Assembly (NCBI RefSeq): GCF_003436425.1
Contig: NZ_QSPK01000004.1
Span: 10,251 to 74,250, forward strand
Length of the DNA stretch: 64,000 bases
DNA from: Eubacterium sp. TM05-53
Lineage (GTDB): Bacteria > Bacillota_I > Bacilli_A > Erysipelotrichales > Erysipelotrichaceae
Reading direction: 5' to 3'
Part shown: positions 1-9,205 of the stretch, piece by piece
How positions within the stretch are numbered: the stretch's first letter is position 1
How the letters are laid out: each line of letters begins with the position of its first letter
Notes under the pieces: generated by a model
Databases searched by the model: none
Told to the model about the DNA's origin: nothing
What the model saw: the letters and a program-made list of their open reading frames with translations, nothing else
Program-made: the position numbers and the translations under genes

Positions 1-1152
1 GAGGTTCGTAATGGAAATTTAGGTAATATTAAAGAAGAATTTGGATATCATCCGAAACAAACACTTGCGAATGCGACACGATTCATTACACAAGAATTAA
101 AAGAAAAAGAAGAACAAATTTTACATGCACAAGAGACAAAGGTAAAACTAGAACAAAGTTTGTTTAATGATTTATTAATGCGAATCAAAAGAGATTTATT
201 TGATTTGCATGCATGTGCACAAGCATTATCTACAATTGATGTCCTTGTATCTTTGGCAATTCTTGCCAGTGAAAAAGGATATGTATGTCCAGTTTTCCAT
301 CCAGGTTACAATGTTAATGTGGTAGAGGGTAAGCACCCAATTTTGGATGATCGTATGAAAAAGAAGAGATATGTTTCAAATGATTGGAAAATGTCAGAAG
401 AAGAACATATACAATTGATTACTGGACCAAACATGGGTGGTAAATCTACATATATGCGACAAAATGCCTTACTTGTAGTTATGGCACAAATGGGAAGTTT
501 TATTCCAGCTAAAACAGCACAACTTCCAATTTTTGATCGAATCTTTACGAGAATCGGCGCATCGGATGATATATTGACAGGAAAAAGTACATTCATGGTG
601 GAAATGATGGAAGCCAATACAGCTTTACGTTATGCTACAAAACATTCCTTGATTTTATTTGATGAAATTGGTCGTGGAACTGCAACTTATGATGGTATGG
701 CTCTTGCTCAAGCAATGCTTGAATATATTGATGAAGCAATCGGAGCAAAAACATTATTTTCGACGCACTATCATGAATTAACGGAATTGGCGGAAGAACA
801 TCAATCTATGCGCAATGTACATGTTGATGTTCGTGAAGAAAAAAATGAGATTGAATTTAGATATCGTGTTATTGAAGGAAAGGCTGATAAATCTTATGGT
901 ATCAATGTTGCTAAACTCGCACATTTACCAAAAGTGGTTTTAGACAGAGCTTCACAACTTTTATTGAATTTTGAAAATCAAGATAACAATCAAAATTATC
1001 AACCAAGTTTATTTGTGACGGATCAAGTTCAACCAGAAAAGTCACAACTTTTACAACAACTACAAGAATTAGATATCGACTCAATGACTCCTAGAGATGC
1101 TTTGGATTGTCTTTATGAGTTAAAAAAACTAAGTGAAAAAATTGAATCATAA
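1..1152 (+). CDS. mutS: DNA mismatch repair protein MutS, 3' part (gene enters from the left edge)
   Basis: The reading frame is open from base 1, so the gene begins before the window; 383 C-terminal codons are present. MutS binds base mismatches as a dimer and uses ATP to recruit MutL. What is visible is the end of the clamp/lever region (KQTLANATRF, ELKEKEEQIL) followed by the complete ATPase domain: Walker A TGPNMGGKSTYMRQ, Walker B LILFDEIGRGTATYDG and the FSTHYHEL motif, then a helix-rich tail. It is followed 32 nt later by mutL, the usual mutSL arrangement. Nothing looks damaged. Certain as to family. Confidence 0.97.
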   Translation, partial: EVRNGNLGNIKEEFGYHPKQTLANATRFITQELKEKEEQILHAQETKVKLEQSLFNDLLMRIKRDLFDLHACAQALSTIDVLVSLAILASEKGYVCPVFHPGYNVNVVEGKHPILDDRMKKKRYVSNDWKMSEEEHIQLITGPNMGGKSTYMRQNALLVVMAQMGSFIPAKTAQLPIFDRIFTRIGASDDILTGKSTFMVEMMEANTALRYATKHSLILFDEIGRGTATYDGMALAQAMLEYIDEAIGAKTLFSTHYHELTELAEEHQSMRNVHVDVREEKNEIEFRYRVIEGKADKSYGINVAKLAHLPKVVLDRASQLLLNFENQDNNQNYQPSLFVTDQVQPEKSQLLQQLQELDIDSMTPRDALDCLYELKKLSEKIES

Positions 1153-1184
1153 ATATGAAATTCATATGAATGGAGGTGCGAAGT

Positions 1185-3011
1185 ATGGCTAAGATACATG
1201 TATTGAGTGAACATTTGACAAATATGATTGCGGCTGGTGAAGTCGTAGAAAGACCAGCTGGAATTGTAAAGGAATGCGTTGAAAACAGTATTGATGCAGG
1301 TGCTACAGTCATAGAAGTTGAAGTATACCAAGGTGGTATTGAACGAATTGTGATTACAGATGATGGCTGTGGAATGGATCATGAAGATGCACATTTAGCT
1401 TTTATGCGACATGCCACAAGTAAAATGCATTCAGAAGAAGAATTATTCAATATTCAAACTATGGGATTTAGAGGGGAAGCTTTACCAAGTATTGCTTCTG
1501 TTGCCCAAGTTGAATTGCAGACAAGCAATGGTGAAGAAGGTACTTTATTAAGATACAACTATGGAAGTTTGGATGTTGATGAAAGTTGTAATTGTCCACG
1601 AGGAACAAAATTAGATGTTTCTGGATTATTTGTTAAAACACCCGCAAGATTCAAACATTTAAAGAGTATTTCTTATGAATTTTCTGTAATTGCCGATTTA
1701 ATGAATAAGATGGCATTATCCCATCCACAAATTCGTTTTCAACTATCTCATGATGGAAGAGTAGTGTTTCAAACAAGTGGCAATGGAAATATCCAAGAAA
1801 TTCTATACCAAATGTATGGCAAAGAAGTAGCTCAGAATGCGATTCCATTTGAAGGGAACAACGAAGATTTTCATATACATGGATATGCAATCCAACCAAA
1901 AATCAATCGAGCTACAAAATATTTTATGTTTTTGACATTAAATACAAGATTGATTCGCAGTGTTGCAATCCAAAAAGCGATACTAGATGCGTATAGTGAT
2001 TATATGCCACCAAATCGTTTTCCTATCGTTGTTTTACAAATGGATTCAGACACACAATTGGTAGATGTAAACGTACACCCTAATAAATGGGAGGTTCGTT
2101 TGTCAAAACAAGGCGAAATGCTTGATTTAATTAAAACAACAATTCAAGATGCTTTAAATGCTTCTTTAAAAACAGTAGCGGTAAGTAAGCCAGAAAAGAA
2201 AAGCGTTGTATTTGAACAGCCAGAAATACAATATTCATATCCTATTAAGCAACAGCTAAAAGAGAATAAATCGATTGAACAGAGTTTTAAAAATTATAAT
2301 CCAGTAGTCATCAAGGAAAAAGCGGAGCAAATACAGGTATATGAAGAAAAACCAGCTCCTGAAATAAAAATACAGGAAGAACCAATCTCATATCCAATTC
2401 CTAAGGACGATAAAAATGATAAAGGTCCAGAATTCTTTTTGCACCTTCAAGTATTAGCACAATTGCATGATTCCTATATCTTATGTAGTAATGAAGAAGG
2501 TTTGGTTATTGTGGATCAGCATGCTGCTCAGGAAAGATATCATTATGAGCAGTTAAACGAAAAATTATTAGTTCAATGTACGAACAAACAACCACTTATG
2601 GTTCCTATTCAATTGGATGTTTCAAGTAACGTATTGGCTCAATATATGACAATCAATGAAAAAACATCATTCTTTGGGATTGAATTTGAACCATTTGGAA
2701 CAGATCAATTGATTCTTCGTGAAATACCATTGTGGTTTCATGATGTGGATCAAAAACAATTCTTACAAGATTTATTAGATTATTTTGTGGAGAATCAAGA
2801 TGTAGATATGGCAAAACTAAGAAAACATATGATTGCGACTATGGCATGTCACAGTTCAATTCGTTTTAATCGACCATTATCTATGCAGGAAATGAAGCAG
2901 GTTATTTTAGATTTACAAAAGTGTAAACAACCATATCATTGTCCTCATGGAAGACCAACCGTCATTGTGATGAGTGATAATGAATTGAGAAAGGAATTTG
3001 AACGTGGATAA
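1185..3011 (+). CDS. mutL: DNA mismatch repair endonuclease MutL
   Basis: GHKL-type ATPase that couples mismatch recognition by MutS to strand incision. The N-terminal ATPase motifs are present (ENSIDAGA, DDGCGM, GFRGEAL). The variable linker is about residues 330-420. The C-terminal dimerisation domain carries the endonuclease metal motif DQHAAQERYHYE, which matches DQHA(x)2E(x)4E, and the CPHGRPT motif, so this is a nicking-type MutL as in bacteria without MutH. An upstream in-frame ATG at 1170 is rejected because the Shine-Dalgarno GGAGGTG (1172-1178) lies inside it; the ATG at 1185 is correctly spaced, giving 608 aa. Its 3' end overlaps miaA, so the two are probably translationally coupled. 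Confidence 0.96.
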   Translation: MAKIHVLSEHLTNMIAAGEVVERPAGIVKECVENSIDAGATVIEVEVYQGGIERIVITDDGCGMDHEDAHLAFMRHATSKMHSEEELFNIQTMGFRGEALPSIASVAQVELQTSNGEEGTLLRYNYGSLDVDESCNCPRGTKLDVSGLFVKTPARFKHLKSISYEFSVIADLMNKMALSHPQIRFQLSHDGRVVFQTSGNGNIQEILYQMYGKEVAQNAIPFEGNNEDFHIHGYAIQPKINRATKYFMFLTLNTRLIRSVAIQKAILDAYSDYMPPNRFPIVVLQMDSDTQLVDVNVHPNKWEVRLSKQGEMLDLIKTTIQDALNASLKTVAVSKPEKKSVVFEQPEIQYSYPIKQQLKENKSIEQSFKNYNPVVIKEKAEQIQVYEEKPAPEIKIQEEPISYPIPKDDKNDKGPEFFLHLQVLAQLHDSYILCSNEEGLVIVDQHAAQERYHYEQLNEKLLVQCTNKQPLMVPIQLDVSSNVLAQYMTINEKTSFFGIEFEPFGTDQLILREIPLWFHDVDQKQFLQDLLDYFVENQDVDMAKLRKHMIATMACHSSIRFNRPLSMQEMKQVILDLQKCKQPYHCPHGRPTVIVMSDNELRKEFERG

Positions 3012-3918
3012 ACAGAAAGTATTAGCAATTGTAGGTCCAACTGGGATTGGAAAAACAAGTCTTTCCGTATGGTTGGCCAAACAATTAGATGGAGAAATCA
3101 TTTCTTGTGACAGTATGCAAGTGTATAAAAAAATGGATATTGGCACGGCCAAAGTAACACAAGAAGAAATGCAAGGTATACATCATGAGTTGATTGATGT
3201 TCAAAATTATGATGAACCTTACAATGTAAAGGTGTTCCAAGAAAAATGCCGTACGGCTATCGAAGATGTTGTAAAAAGAGGAAAGTTTCCTATTTTATGT
3301 GGTGGAACAGGTCTTTATTTAAAAGCTGCATTGTATGACTATGAATTTCAAGAAGAACAAGAAGATGTTACTTATACAAATTTTTTAAATTCGAGAATGA
3401 ATGAAGAATTGGTTGAAATGTTAAAAGAACAAGATGAAAAAGCTCTCGAAAAAATTCATCCAAACAATCGCAAACGATTGATTCGTGCTCTGCAAATTTG
3501 TCATAGTGGTACATCAAAATCGGAACAAGAGGACAAACAACAACATATTCCATTATATGATGTGTATTTTTTAGGATTGGATGTAGATCGAGACATTTTA
3601 CATGATCGAATCAATAAAAGAGTAGATATTATGTTCGAAAATGGTTTGGTCAAAGAAGTGGAAGATTTGTTTATAAACCCAGAAACATGGGAATATACAA
3701 GCTTTCAAGGAATTGGCTATAAAGAATTTAAGGACTATTTCTTAAAAGAAAAAAGTATCGATGAAGTAAAGACAGCTATAAAAACACATTCTAGACAATA
3801 TGCGAAAAGACAATATACATGGTTTAAGAATCAGATGCCTGTACATTGGTTTGAAGCGCAGAATAGAGATGAAATATATAGTGCAGTAAAGGAATGGTTG
3901 ATGGATGAAGACAAATGA
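3004..3918 (+). CDS. miaA: tRNA dimethylallyltransferase MiaA
   Basis: Adds a dimethylallyl group to N6 of A37 in tRNAs that read UNN codons. P-loop VGPTGIGKTS, the SCDSMQVYKKMDIGTAK substrate motif, GGTGLYLKA and the SRQYAKRQYTWF tRNA-binding segment are all visible. About 304 aa is normal for the family. There is no ATG start: a GTG at 3004 sits 7 nt after AGGAA and is preferred over the TTG at 2998, which is only 2 nt after it. The gene overlaps the mutL end by 8 bases and its own end overlaps tcdA by 14 bases, so mutS-mutL-miaA-tcdA looks like one transcription unit. Confidence 0.95.
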   Translation: MDKQKVLAIVGPTGIGKTSLSVWLAKQLDGEIISCDSMQVYKKMDIGTAKVTQEEMQGIHHELIDVQNYDEPYNVKVFQEKCRTAIEDVVKRGKFPILCGGTGLYLKAALYDYEFQEEQEDVTYTNFLNSRMNEELVEMLKEQDEKALEKIHPNNRKRLIRALQICHSGTSKSEQEDKQQHIPLYDVYFLGLDVDRDILHDRINKRVDIMFENGLVKEVEDLFINPETWEYTSFQGIGYKEFKDYFLKEKSIDEVKTAIKTHSRQYAKRQYTWFKNQMPVHWFEAQNRDEIYSAVKEWLMDEDK

Positions 3919-4591
3919 GAGAAGTGAATTGTTGCTAGGAAAAGAAGCACTACAAACACTCAATGATAAGACAGTCCTTGTTGTTGGAGTTGGAGGAGTC
4001 GGTTCTTTTTGTGTAGAAGCTTTAGCAAGAACCGGAATTGGTCATTTGATTCTTATAGACAAAGATTGTGTGGAACCAAGTAATATCAACCGACAATTAG
4101 TAGCGACCTTAGATACAGTAAATGAAGTCAAGGTGGATGTGCTAAAGAAAAGAATTAGTACATTAAATCCAAATTGTATTGTAGATACATATGCCTGTTT
4201 TTATGATCAAACAAAAAATGATGAAATATTTTCACAACCCATTGATTTTGTCGTAGACTGCATTGATTCAATTCAAAGTAAAAAGGATTTGATGCAAGCA
4301 TGTATTGATCGAAACATACCATTTTTATCAAGTATGGGAATGGCAAGACGTAAAGATCCTACAAAATTAGTAGTTACAGAAGTAGAAAAAACTAGTTATG
4401 ATCCAATGGCTAAACAGATTCGTCAATGGAAGAGAAAAAATCGTATACGCAATAAGATCTGGGTGGTGGCATCTTTAGAACAACCGATTCCAGTAGAATC
4501 AGGACAACCATTGCCTAGTGCTATTTTTGTTCCGGCCAGTGCCGGTTTACTTCTCGCAAGTACGTGTGTACAAAGATTGATTGAGGCTTAA
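3905..4591 (+). CDS. tcdA: tRNA threonylcarbamoyladenosine dehydratase (TcdA/CsdL, ThiF/E1-like)
   Basis: ATP-dependent enzyme that cyclises t6A37 to ct6A in ANN-decoding tRNAs. It shows the Rossmann ATP-binding loop VVGVGGVGS near residue 27, the NINRQL motif of E1-like activating enzymes, and VDCIDSIQSKKDL. 228 aa is at the short end for TcdA. The start ATG lies inside the last codons of miaA, and both genes modify position 37 of the anticodon loop, so the pairing is functionally coherent. Other ThiF-like proteins (sulfur carrier activation) are the alternative, but no sulfur carrier gene is nearby. Confidence 0.88.
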   Translation: MKTNERSELLLGKEALQTLNDKTVLVVGVGGVGSFCVEALARTGIGHLILIDKDCVEPSNINRQLVATLDTVNEVKVDVLKKRISTLNPNCIVDTYACFYDQTKNDEIFSQPIDFVVDCIDSIQSKKDLMQACIDRNIPFLSSMGMARRKDPTKLVVTEVEKTSYDPMAKQIRQWKRKNRIRNKIWVVASLEQPIPVESGQPLPSAIFVPASAGLLLASTCVQRLIEA

Positions 4592-4606
4592 AGAGGTAAT
4601 GATTAT

Positions 4607-5506
4607 ATGAAGGATGTATTTATTGTAAATCCCAAATCAGGGAAGAACAGTCAATATGAATTAATACAAGAAATCAAAGAGCATTTTCAAGGAAAACGTA
4701 TCATCATCGAAAAAACAAAAGGTCCTGAACACGCGACTTTTATCGCAAAAAAGTATGCTCTATCCAATGAACCTGTGCATTTATATGTATGTGGTGGGGA
4801 TGGCACTTTGCATGAAGTCATTAATGGATGTGCTGAAAAAGAAAATGTGACTATTTCTGTGATTCCAATTGGAACGGGAAATGATTTTGTGAAATATTTT
4901 GAAGATTTAAAACGAGAAGATTTTTTAAATCTTGCAAATTATTCAAATCCAGAATACATGGACTGTGATTTGATTAAAGTGAATGGAGAATATTCAATAA
5001 ATACAGTTTCTTTTGGATTTGATGTTGAAGTCGCAAAACAAGTAAACGAATTAAAGAAAAAAATGCCTACAGAAGGTATTATTCCATACGCATTGTCTGC
5101 TTTGATCAGTTTGAGAAAACCAATTGGTCAAGATTATCAAATTCAAATCGATACTAAAAGATTGCCAAAAGGGAAATATGGATTTCTTGTGTTTGCGAAT
5201 GGAAAATACTATGGTGGAGGATTTAAACCATGTCCAGATGCTAATATTGATGATGGCTGGATGGATGTTTGTTTGATTTCAGATGTAAAGAGACATCAAA
5301 TAGTTCGATTGGCAAAAAAATACCAAGAAGGAAATCACATTCAATACAAAGATTTAGTTACGATGTATCAAGCTAAAACAGTTCATTTAGATACAGAAAA
5401 TGAAATTATTTATGCGAATATGGATGGAGAAGTAAAAGGATTTAAAAATCCAACAATCGAAATTGTAGAGAAGGCAATTCGACTTGCCCTTCCTAGAATA
5501 TCATGA
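4607..5506 (+). CDS. YegS/BmrU/DgkB-type lipid kinase (diacylglycerol kinase catalytic domain)
   Basis: Soluble, membrane-associated kinase that phosphorylates diacylglycerol or a related lipid. N-terminal NPKSGKNS and the nucleotide-binding GGDGTLHEVINGC, together with PIGTGNDF, are the defining motifs of the DAGK catalytic domain; the C-terminal beta-sandwich follows (FANGKYYGGGFKPCP, DDGWMDVCLI). 299 aa is typical. In Gram-positive bacteria this family recycles diacylglycerol released by lipoteichoic acid synthesis. It starts at an ATG 15 nt after tcdA with AGAGG upstream. The exact lipid substrate cannot be read from sequence. Confidence 0.88.
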   Translation: MKDVFIVNPKSGKNSQYELIQEIKEHFQGKRIIIEKTKGPEHATFIAKKYALSNEPVHLYVCGGDGTLHEVINGCAEKENVTISVIPIGTGNDFVKYFEDLKREDFLNLANYSNPEYMDCDLIKVNGEYSINTVSFGFDVEVAKQVNELKKKMPTEGIIPYALSALISLRKPIGQDYQIQIDTKRLPKGKYGFLVFANGKYYGGGFKPCPDANIDDGWMDVCLISDVKRHQIVRLAKKYQEGNHIQYKDLVTMYQAKTVHLDTENEIIYANMDGEVKGFKNPTIEIVEKAIRLALPRIS

Positions 5507-5544
5507 GTATGATACAATATTCAAAGATATAGGGAGTGTGGAAA

Positions 5545-6816
5545 ATGGACTCGGATTTATGGATACAAATCCTTGAATTAGTTATTTTATTAGCTTTATC
5601 AGGCTTCTTTTCTTCAGCTGAAACGGCAATGGTTTCGGTTAGTAAGATTCGCTTGAGAACTTTAGAAGATGAAGGAAATAAAAAAGCATCATTAGCTTTA
5701 AGAATATTAGAAAATCAATCAAAAATGTTAAGTGCTATATTGATTGGTAATAACTTAGTGAATACTTCAGCTGCAAGTATTGCCTCATTGATTGCTTATT
5801 CTTTTGGTGGAGCAGCTGTAAGTATCGCAACATTTATTATCACTTTTTTGATTTTAGTGTTTGGAGAAATCACACCAAAAACATGGGCTACGATCAATGC
5901 AGATAATCTTGCGATTGCGTATGCACCTGCAATTTCTTTTTTGATGAAAATATTAACACCAGTTATTTGGTTTGTGAATTTATTTAGTTCAGGCATACTA
6001 AAATTAATGGGAATAAAAGATTCAAACAAAAATATATCTATGACTGAAAGTGAGTTGCGTACAATTGTAGATGTTTCTCACGAAGAAGGTGTCATTGAAG
6101 AAGATGAAAAAGATATGATCAATAAGGTGTTTGATTTGGGGGATGCCAAAGCTAAAGATGTTATGGTGCCTCGTGTACATGTTGTGATGGCAGAAGTGGA
6201 TAGTACATATAAAGACTTATTGGAGATATTTAGAGAAGAAAAGTTTACGCGTATTCCAATCTATCAAGATAAAATTGATAATATTATTGGTATTGTCAAT
6301 ATGAAAGACTTATTGATGTATGATGATTTTTCGCATTTTGATATGCAAAAGATTTTACGTAAACCAAAGTTCACATATGAAAATAAAAAAGTATCCGAAT
6401 TATTGATTGAAATGAAACAATCCACATTTAACCTTGCGATAGTCATGGATGAATATGGAGAATTCTCAGGTATCGTTACTCTAGAAGATATCATTGAAGA
6501 GATCGTAGGAGATGTTCAAGATGAGTATGATGCACATGAAGAAGAAAATATTGTCAAATTAAATAATCAAACATATGATGTAAAAGGATATTTAAGCTTA
6601 CATGATTTAAATGACTATTTAGACTTAGATTTAGATAGTGAAGACTTTGATTCTGTTGGAGGACTTGTCATTGATGCCTTAGGTCGTTTGCCACAGACAA
6701 ATGATGAAACAACTTTACCAAATGGAATCCGCATTAAGGTCTTAAAGGTAGAAAAAAACCGCATAGAATCAGTCAGATTAATTTTACCAGATGCATTAAC
6801 ACAAAAGGATGTTTAG
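5545..6816 (+). CDS. CNNM/CorC-HlyC family membrane protein (DUF21 + CBS pair)
   Basis: Domain order: DUF21 membrane domain with about four transmembrane helices (residues ~5-150), a CBS pair (~205-325, e.g. VMVPRVHVVMAEVD and MDEYGEFSGIVTLEDI), then the CorC_HlyC transporter-associated domain. Such proteins are linked to magnesium or other divalent cation efflux; the older name hemolysin is misleading. A GTG at 5536 directly abuts the ribosome site AGGGAG (5531-5536), so the ATG at 5545 is chosen, giving 423 aa. The stop codon lies within the downstream terminator stem. Transported ion not determined. Confidence 0.87.
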   Translation: MDSDLWIQILELVILLALSGFFSSAETAMVSVSKIRLRTLEDEGNKKASLALRILENQSKMLSAILIGNNLVNTSAASIASLIAYSFGGAAVSIATFIITFLILVFGEITPKTWATINADNLAIAYAPAISFLMKILTPVIWFVNLFSSGILKLMGIKDSNKNISMTESELRTIVDVSHEEGVIEEDEKDMINKVFDLGDAKAKDVMVPRVHVVMAEVDSTYKDLLEIFREEKFTRIPIYQDKIDNIIGIVNMKDLLMYDDFSHFDMQKILRKPKFTYENKKVSELLIEMKQSTFNLAIVMDEYGEFSGIVTLEDIIEEIVGDVQDEYDAHEEENIVKLNNQTYDVKGYLSLHDLNDYLDLDLDSEDFDSVGGLVIDALGRLPQTNDETTLPNGIRIKVLKVEKNRIESVRLILPDALTQKDV

Positions 6817-6845
6817 CTACATTTCGTAGTAAACATCCTTTTTTT
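6803..6845. terminator. Bidirectional intrinsic terminator between convergent genes
   Basis: Perfect stem AAAAGGATGTTTA / TAAACATCCTTTT with a small inner hairpin, T-rich on the + side and, read from the other strand, also followed by U-rich sequence. It contains the stop codon of the CorC-like gene and abuts the stop of the convergent gntR gene, so it serves both. Confidence 0.85.
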
Positions 6846-7557
6846 AACGCCTAACAGAGAAAATATTGAATGCGAATAAATCATATCTATGTCGTGAAAT
6901 AGAGTATTCAAATGGAATTCCATTATCTAGATAGGCAATCTGATCAATTTCAAGAACAGGTTCGATATCTTTTAGATTTAAATATCTATGATCTAATTCA
7001 TTCGATACATCTGCTTTAGTAGTTTTGTTGGCGCTGGCTATTTTTAGATTCAATGTATTTTCAATATAGGCATAAACAGAATGAGATAAAACTTCTAAAG
7101 TAATGCCGGGAATCAAACTTGTAGGCATATAGGTCCTTTCAAGAACATAAGGCTTATTATTGACAAGTCTAAGTCGGAAAATGTTATAGATTGGATCATC
7201 AACGTGGATGTTTAATTTGTTTGCGATTTCTTCATTCGCAAACTCCAATTTAAATTCTAATATTTTTGAAGTGACATTTCCCTGACTTGATTTAGTGAAA
7301 CCTTGAAGTTCTCTTTCAGGAATAACGATTTGTCCTTTTGAATTGTTGCTTGACATGACAAAACTCCCTTGTCCTCTTTTACGATACAGCAATCCTTCTT
7401 GCACTAGTAAATCTAGCGCTTTTTTCATTGTCATTCTTGAACAGTTGTATTCTTTACATAATGAAATTTCATCAGGAATCTTTGAATTAGCAGGATATTC
7501 TTTATTTAAAATCTTATCTTTGATTGAATCATAAATAGTTTTATATTTAATGTCCAT
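6844..7557 (-). CDS. GntR-family transcriptional regulator (HutC/UTRA subfamily) of the beta-glucoside operon
   Basis: 237 aa. An N-terminal winged helix-turn-helix (residues ~1-70, IPDEISLCKEYNCSRMTMKKAL) is followed by a UTRA ligand-binding domain (~90-235, with VLERTYMPTSLIPG). UTRA regulators usually sense phosphosugars. The start ATG at 7557 has a strong AGGAGG 9 nt upstream; the longer in-frame extension to 7584 has none. It is transcribed divergently from the phospho-beta-glucosidase/PTS genes, and the shared intergenic region carries TAGACA/TGTCTA operators, so it most likely represses both directions and is relieved by a phosphorylated beta-glucoside. Confidence 0.88.
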   Translation of the reverse strand: MDIKYKTIYDSIKDKILNKEYPANSKIPDEISLCKEYNCSRMTMKKALDLLVQEGLLYRKRGQGSFVMSSNNSKGQIVIPERELQGFTKSSQGNVTSKILEFKLEFANEEIANKLNIHVDDPIYNIFRLRLVNNKPYVLERTYMPTSLIPGITLEVLSHSVYAYIENTLNLKIASANKTTKADVSNELDHRYLNLKDIEPVLEIDQIAYLDNGIPFEYSISRHRYDLFAFNIFSVRR

Positions 7558-7576
7558 AAAAAATGACCTCCTTAAT

Positions 7577-7601
7577 ATAGACAAATATTATATATGTCTA
7601 T
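7577..7601. promoter_or_regulatory. Candidate GntR operator in front of the regulator gene
   Basis: Inverted repeat ATAGACA - 11 nt - TGTCTAT immediately upstream of the gntR Shine-Dalgarno. On the minus strand its AT spacer includes TATAAT, so a bound repressor would block the gntR promoter (autoregulation). The half-site is the same as in the operator at 7728. A further lone TAGACA half-site is at 7680-7685. Confidence 0.6.
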
Positions 7602-7727
7602 GATGTATATATTATACATAAATATGATATATAAAGTAAATACTAAGTATTAATTATTTTTTATATTTTCTAATGACTATAGACAATATAAATAAATAAA
7701 AAAATAAATATATATTTATTAAATAAA

Positions 7728-7760
7728 TGTCTAGACAAAAGAATCAAAAGAATATATAAT
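7728..7760 (+). promoter_or_regulatory. Promoter of the beta-glucoside operon with operator over the -35 box
   Basis: The perfect palindrome TGTCTAGACA (7728-7737) ends in TAGACA (7732-7737), which is a near-consensus -35 hexamer, followed by a 17-nt spacer and a perfect -10 TATAAT (7755-7760). Repressor binding at the palindrome would directly occlude RNA polymerase. The operator half-site matches that in front of gntR. Confidence 0.7.
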
Positions 7761-7789
7761 GCATTCAGAAAGAAGGAGAGGACAACAAC

Positions 7790-9202
7790 ATGGAGTTTAT
7801 TTCATTCCCTAAAAATTTCTGGTGGGGAGCAGCAACAAGCGGTCCACAGAGTGAAGGTACCTTTGATAAAAAACATGAAAATATCATGGATCATTGGTTT
7901 CATACTCGACCTGAAGATTTTTTTCAAGGTGTTGGACCGGATGTTGCGAGTGATTTTTATCATCACTACCAAGAAGATTTTAGCTTGATGAAACAATGTG
8001 GCTTTAATTCATTTCGAACTTCGATTCAATGGAGCCGTCTAATTTCAGATTTTGAAACGTTTGAAGTGGATGAAAAAGCTGTTGAGTTTTATCGCAATGT
8101 AATTCAAGAAGCAAAAAAGAATGGTATTGAATTGGTTATGAATTTACATCATTTTGATATGCCGGTTGAATTGCTCGAAAAATATGGTGGTTGGGAAAGT
8201 AAAAAGGTCGTAGATTTATTTGTAGGATTTGCGCAAAAATGTTTTGAGTTATTTGGAAAAGATATTCGTTACTGGACAACTTTTAATGAGCCAATGGTTA
8301 TTCCTGAAGCTGGATATCTTTATGGTTTCCATTATCCAAACTACAAAGGCAAAGGTAAGGAAGCTATGCAGGTGATATATAATATCAATCTTGCGAGTGC
8401 AAAAGTGATTGAAATGTATCATTCAATGAATTTGGAAGGGAAAATAGGAATTATTCTAAACCTAACACCAGCTTATCCAAGAAGTGAAAGCAAGGAAGAT
8501 TTAGCTGCATCTGAATTTACAGATGATTTATTTAATCGAGCATTCTTAGATCCAGCTGTATATGGAAAGCTTCCAGAAAGATTAATAAAAGTGCTTGAAA
8601 AAGATGGTGTACTTTGGGAATATACAGATGAAGAATTAGAAGTTATTTCAAAAAATACGGTTGATTTTTTAGGAGTGAATTACTATCATCCAAAACGTGT
8701 TAAGGCACAAGATCATCCAGAAAATTTCAAGACACCATGGCAACCTGATCAATATTTTGAAGAGTGGTTCTGGCCAGAATGTCGTATGAATCCATATCGT
8801 GGATGGGAAATTTATCCAAAGGCAATTTATGATATTGCCAAAAATGTTCAAGATAATTATGGTAATATTCCATGGTTTATCAGTGAAAATGGTATGGGAG
8901 TCGAAGGAGAAGAAAAGTATTGGGATGAAGATGGCAATGTTCAAGATGATTATCGTATTGATTTTTATGAAGAACATTTAGCTTGGTTAAACAAAGCGAT
9001 GAAGGAAGGAAGCAATTGTTTTGGATTCCACGCATGGACAGCTTTTGATTGCTGGTCATGGAATAATGCTTATAAGAATCGTTATGGTTTTATCAAAGTT
9101 GATTTAGAAACACAAGAACGTACAATCAAAAAATCAGGACATTGGTATAACGAATTGAGTAAACAAAATGGTTTTTATTATGATTTAAAAGAGGGAGAAT
9201 AA
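7790..9202 (+). CDS. 6-phospho-beta-glucosidase, glycoside hydrolase family 1
   Basis: Cytoplasmic hydrolase that splits PTS-imported, 6-phosphorylated beta-glucosides (cellobiose, aryl-glucosides) into glucose 6-phosphate and glucose or aglycone. GH1 signatures: FPKNFWWGAATSGPQSEG at the N-terminus, the acid/base motif TFNEPMV near residue 165, and the nucleophile motif ISENGMGV near residue 365. 470 aa is the usual size. A good AGGAGAGG precedes the start. First gene of a five-gene operon with the PTS components and a ROK kinase, which supports the phospho-substrate reading over a plain beta-glucosidase. Confidence 0.93.
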   Translation: MEFISFPKNFWWGAATSGPQSEGTFDKKHENIMDHWFHTRPEDFFQGVGPDVASDFYHHYQEDFSLMKQCGFNSFRTSIQWSRLISDFETFEVDEKAVEFYRNVIQEAKKNGIELVMNLHHFDMPVELLEKYGGWESKKVVDLFVGFAQKCFELFGKDIRYWTTFNEPMVIPEAGYLYGFHYPNYKGKGKEAMQVIYNINLASAKVIEMYHSMNLEGKIGIILNLTPAYPRSESKEDLAASEFTDDLFNRAFLDPAVYGKLPERLIKVLEKDGVLWEYTDEELEVISKNTVDFLGVNYYHPKRVKAQDHPENFKTPWQPDQYFEEWFWPECRMNPYRGWEIYPKAIYDIAKNVQDNYGNIPWFISENGMGVEGEEKYWDEDGNVQDDYRIDFYEEHLAWLNKAMKEGSNCFGFHAWTAFDCWSWNNAYKNRYGFIKVDLETQERTIKKSGHWYNELSKQNGFYYDLKEGE

Positions 9203-9205
9203 AAA

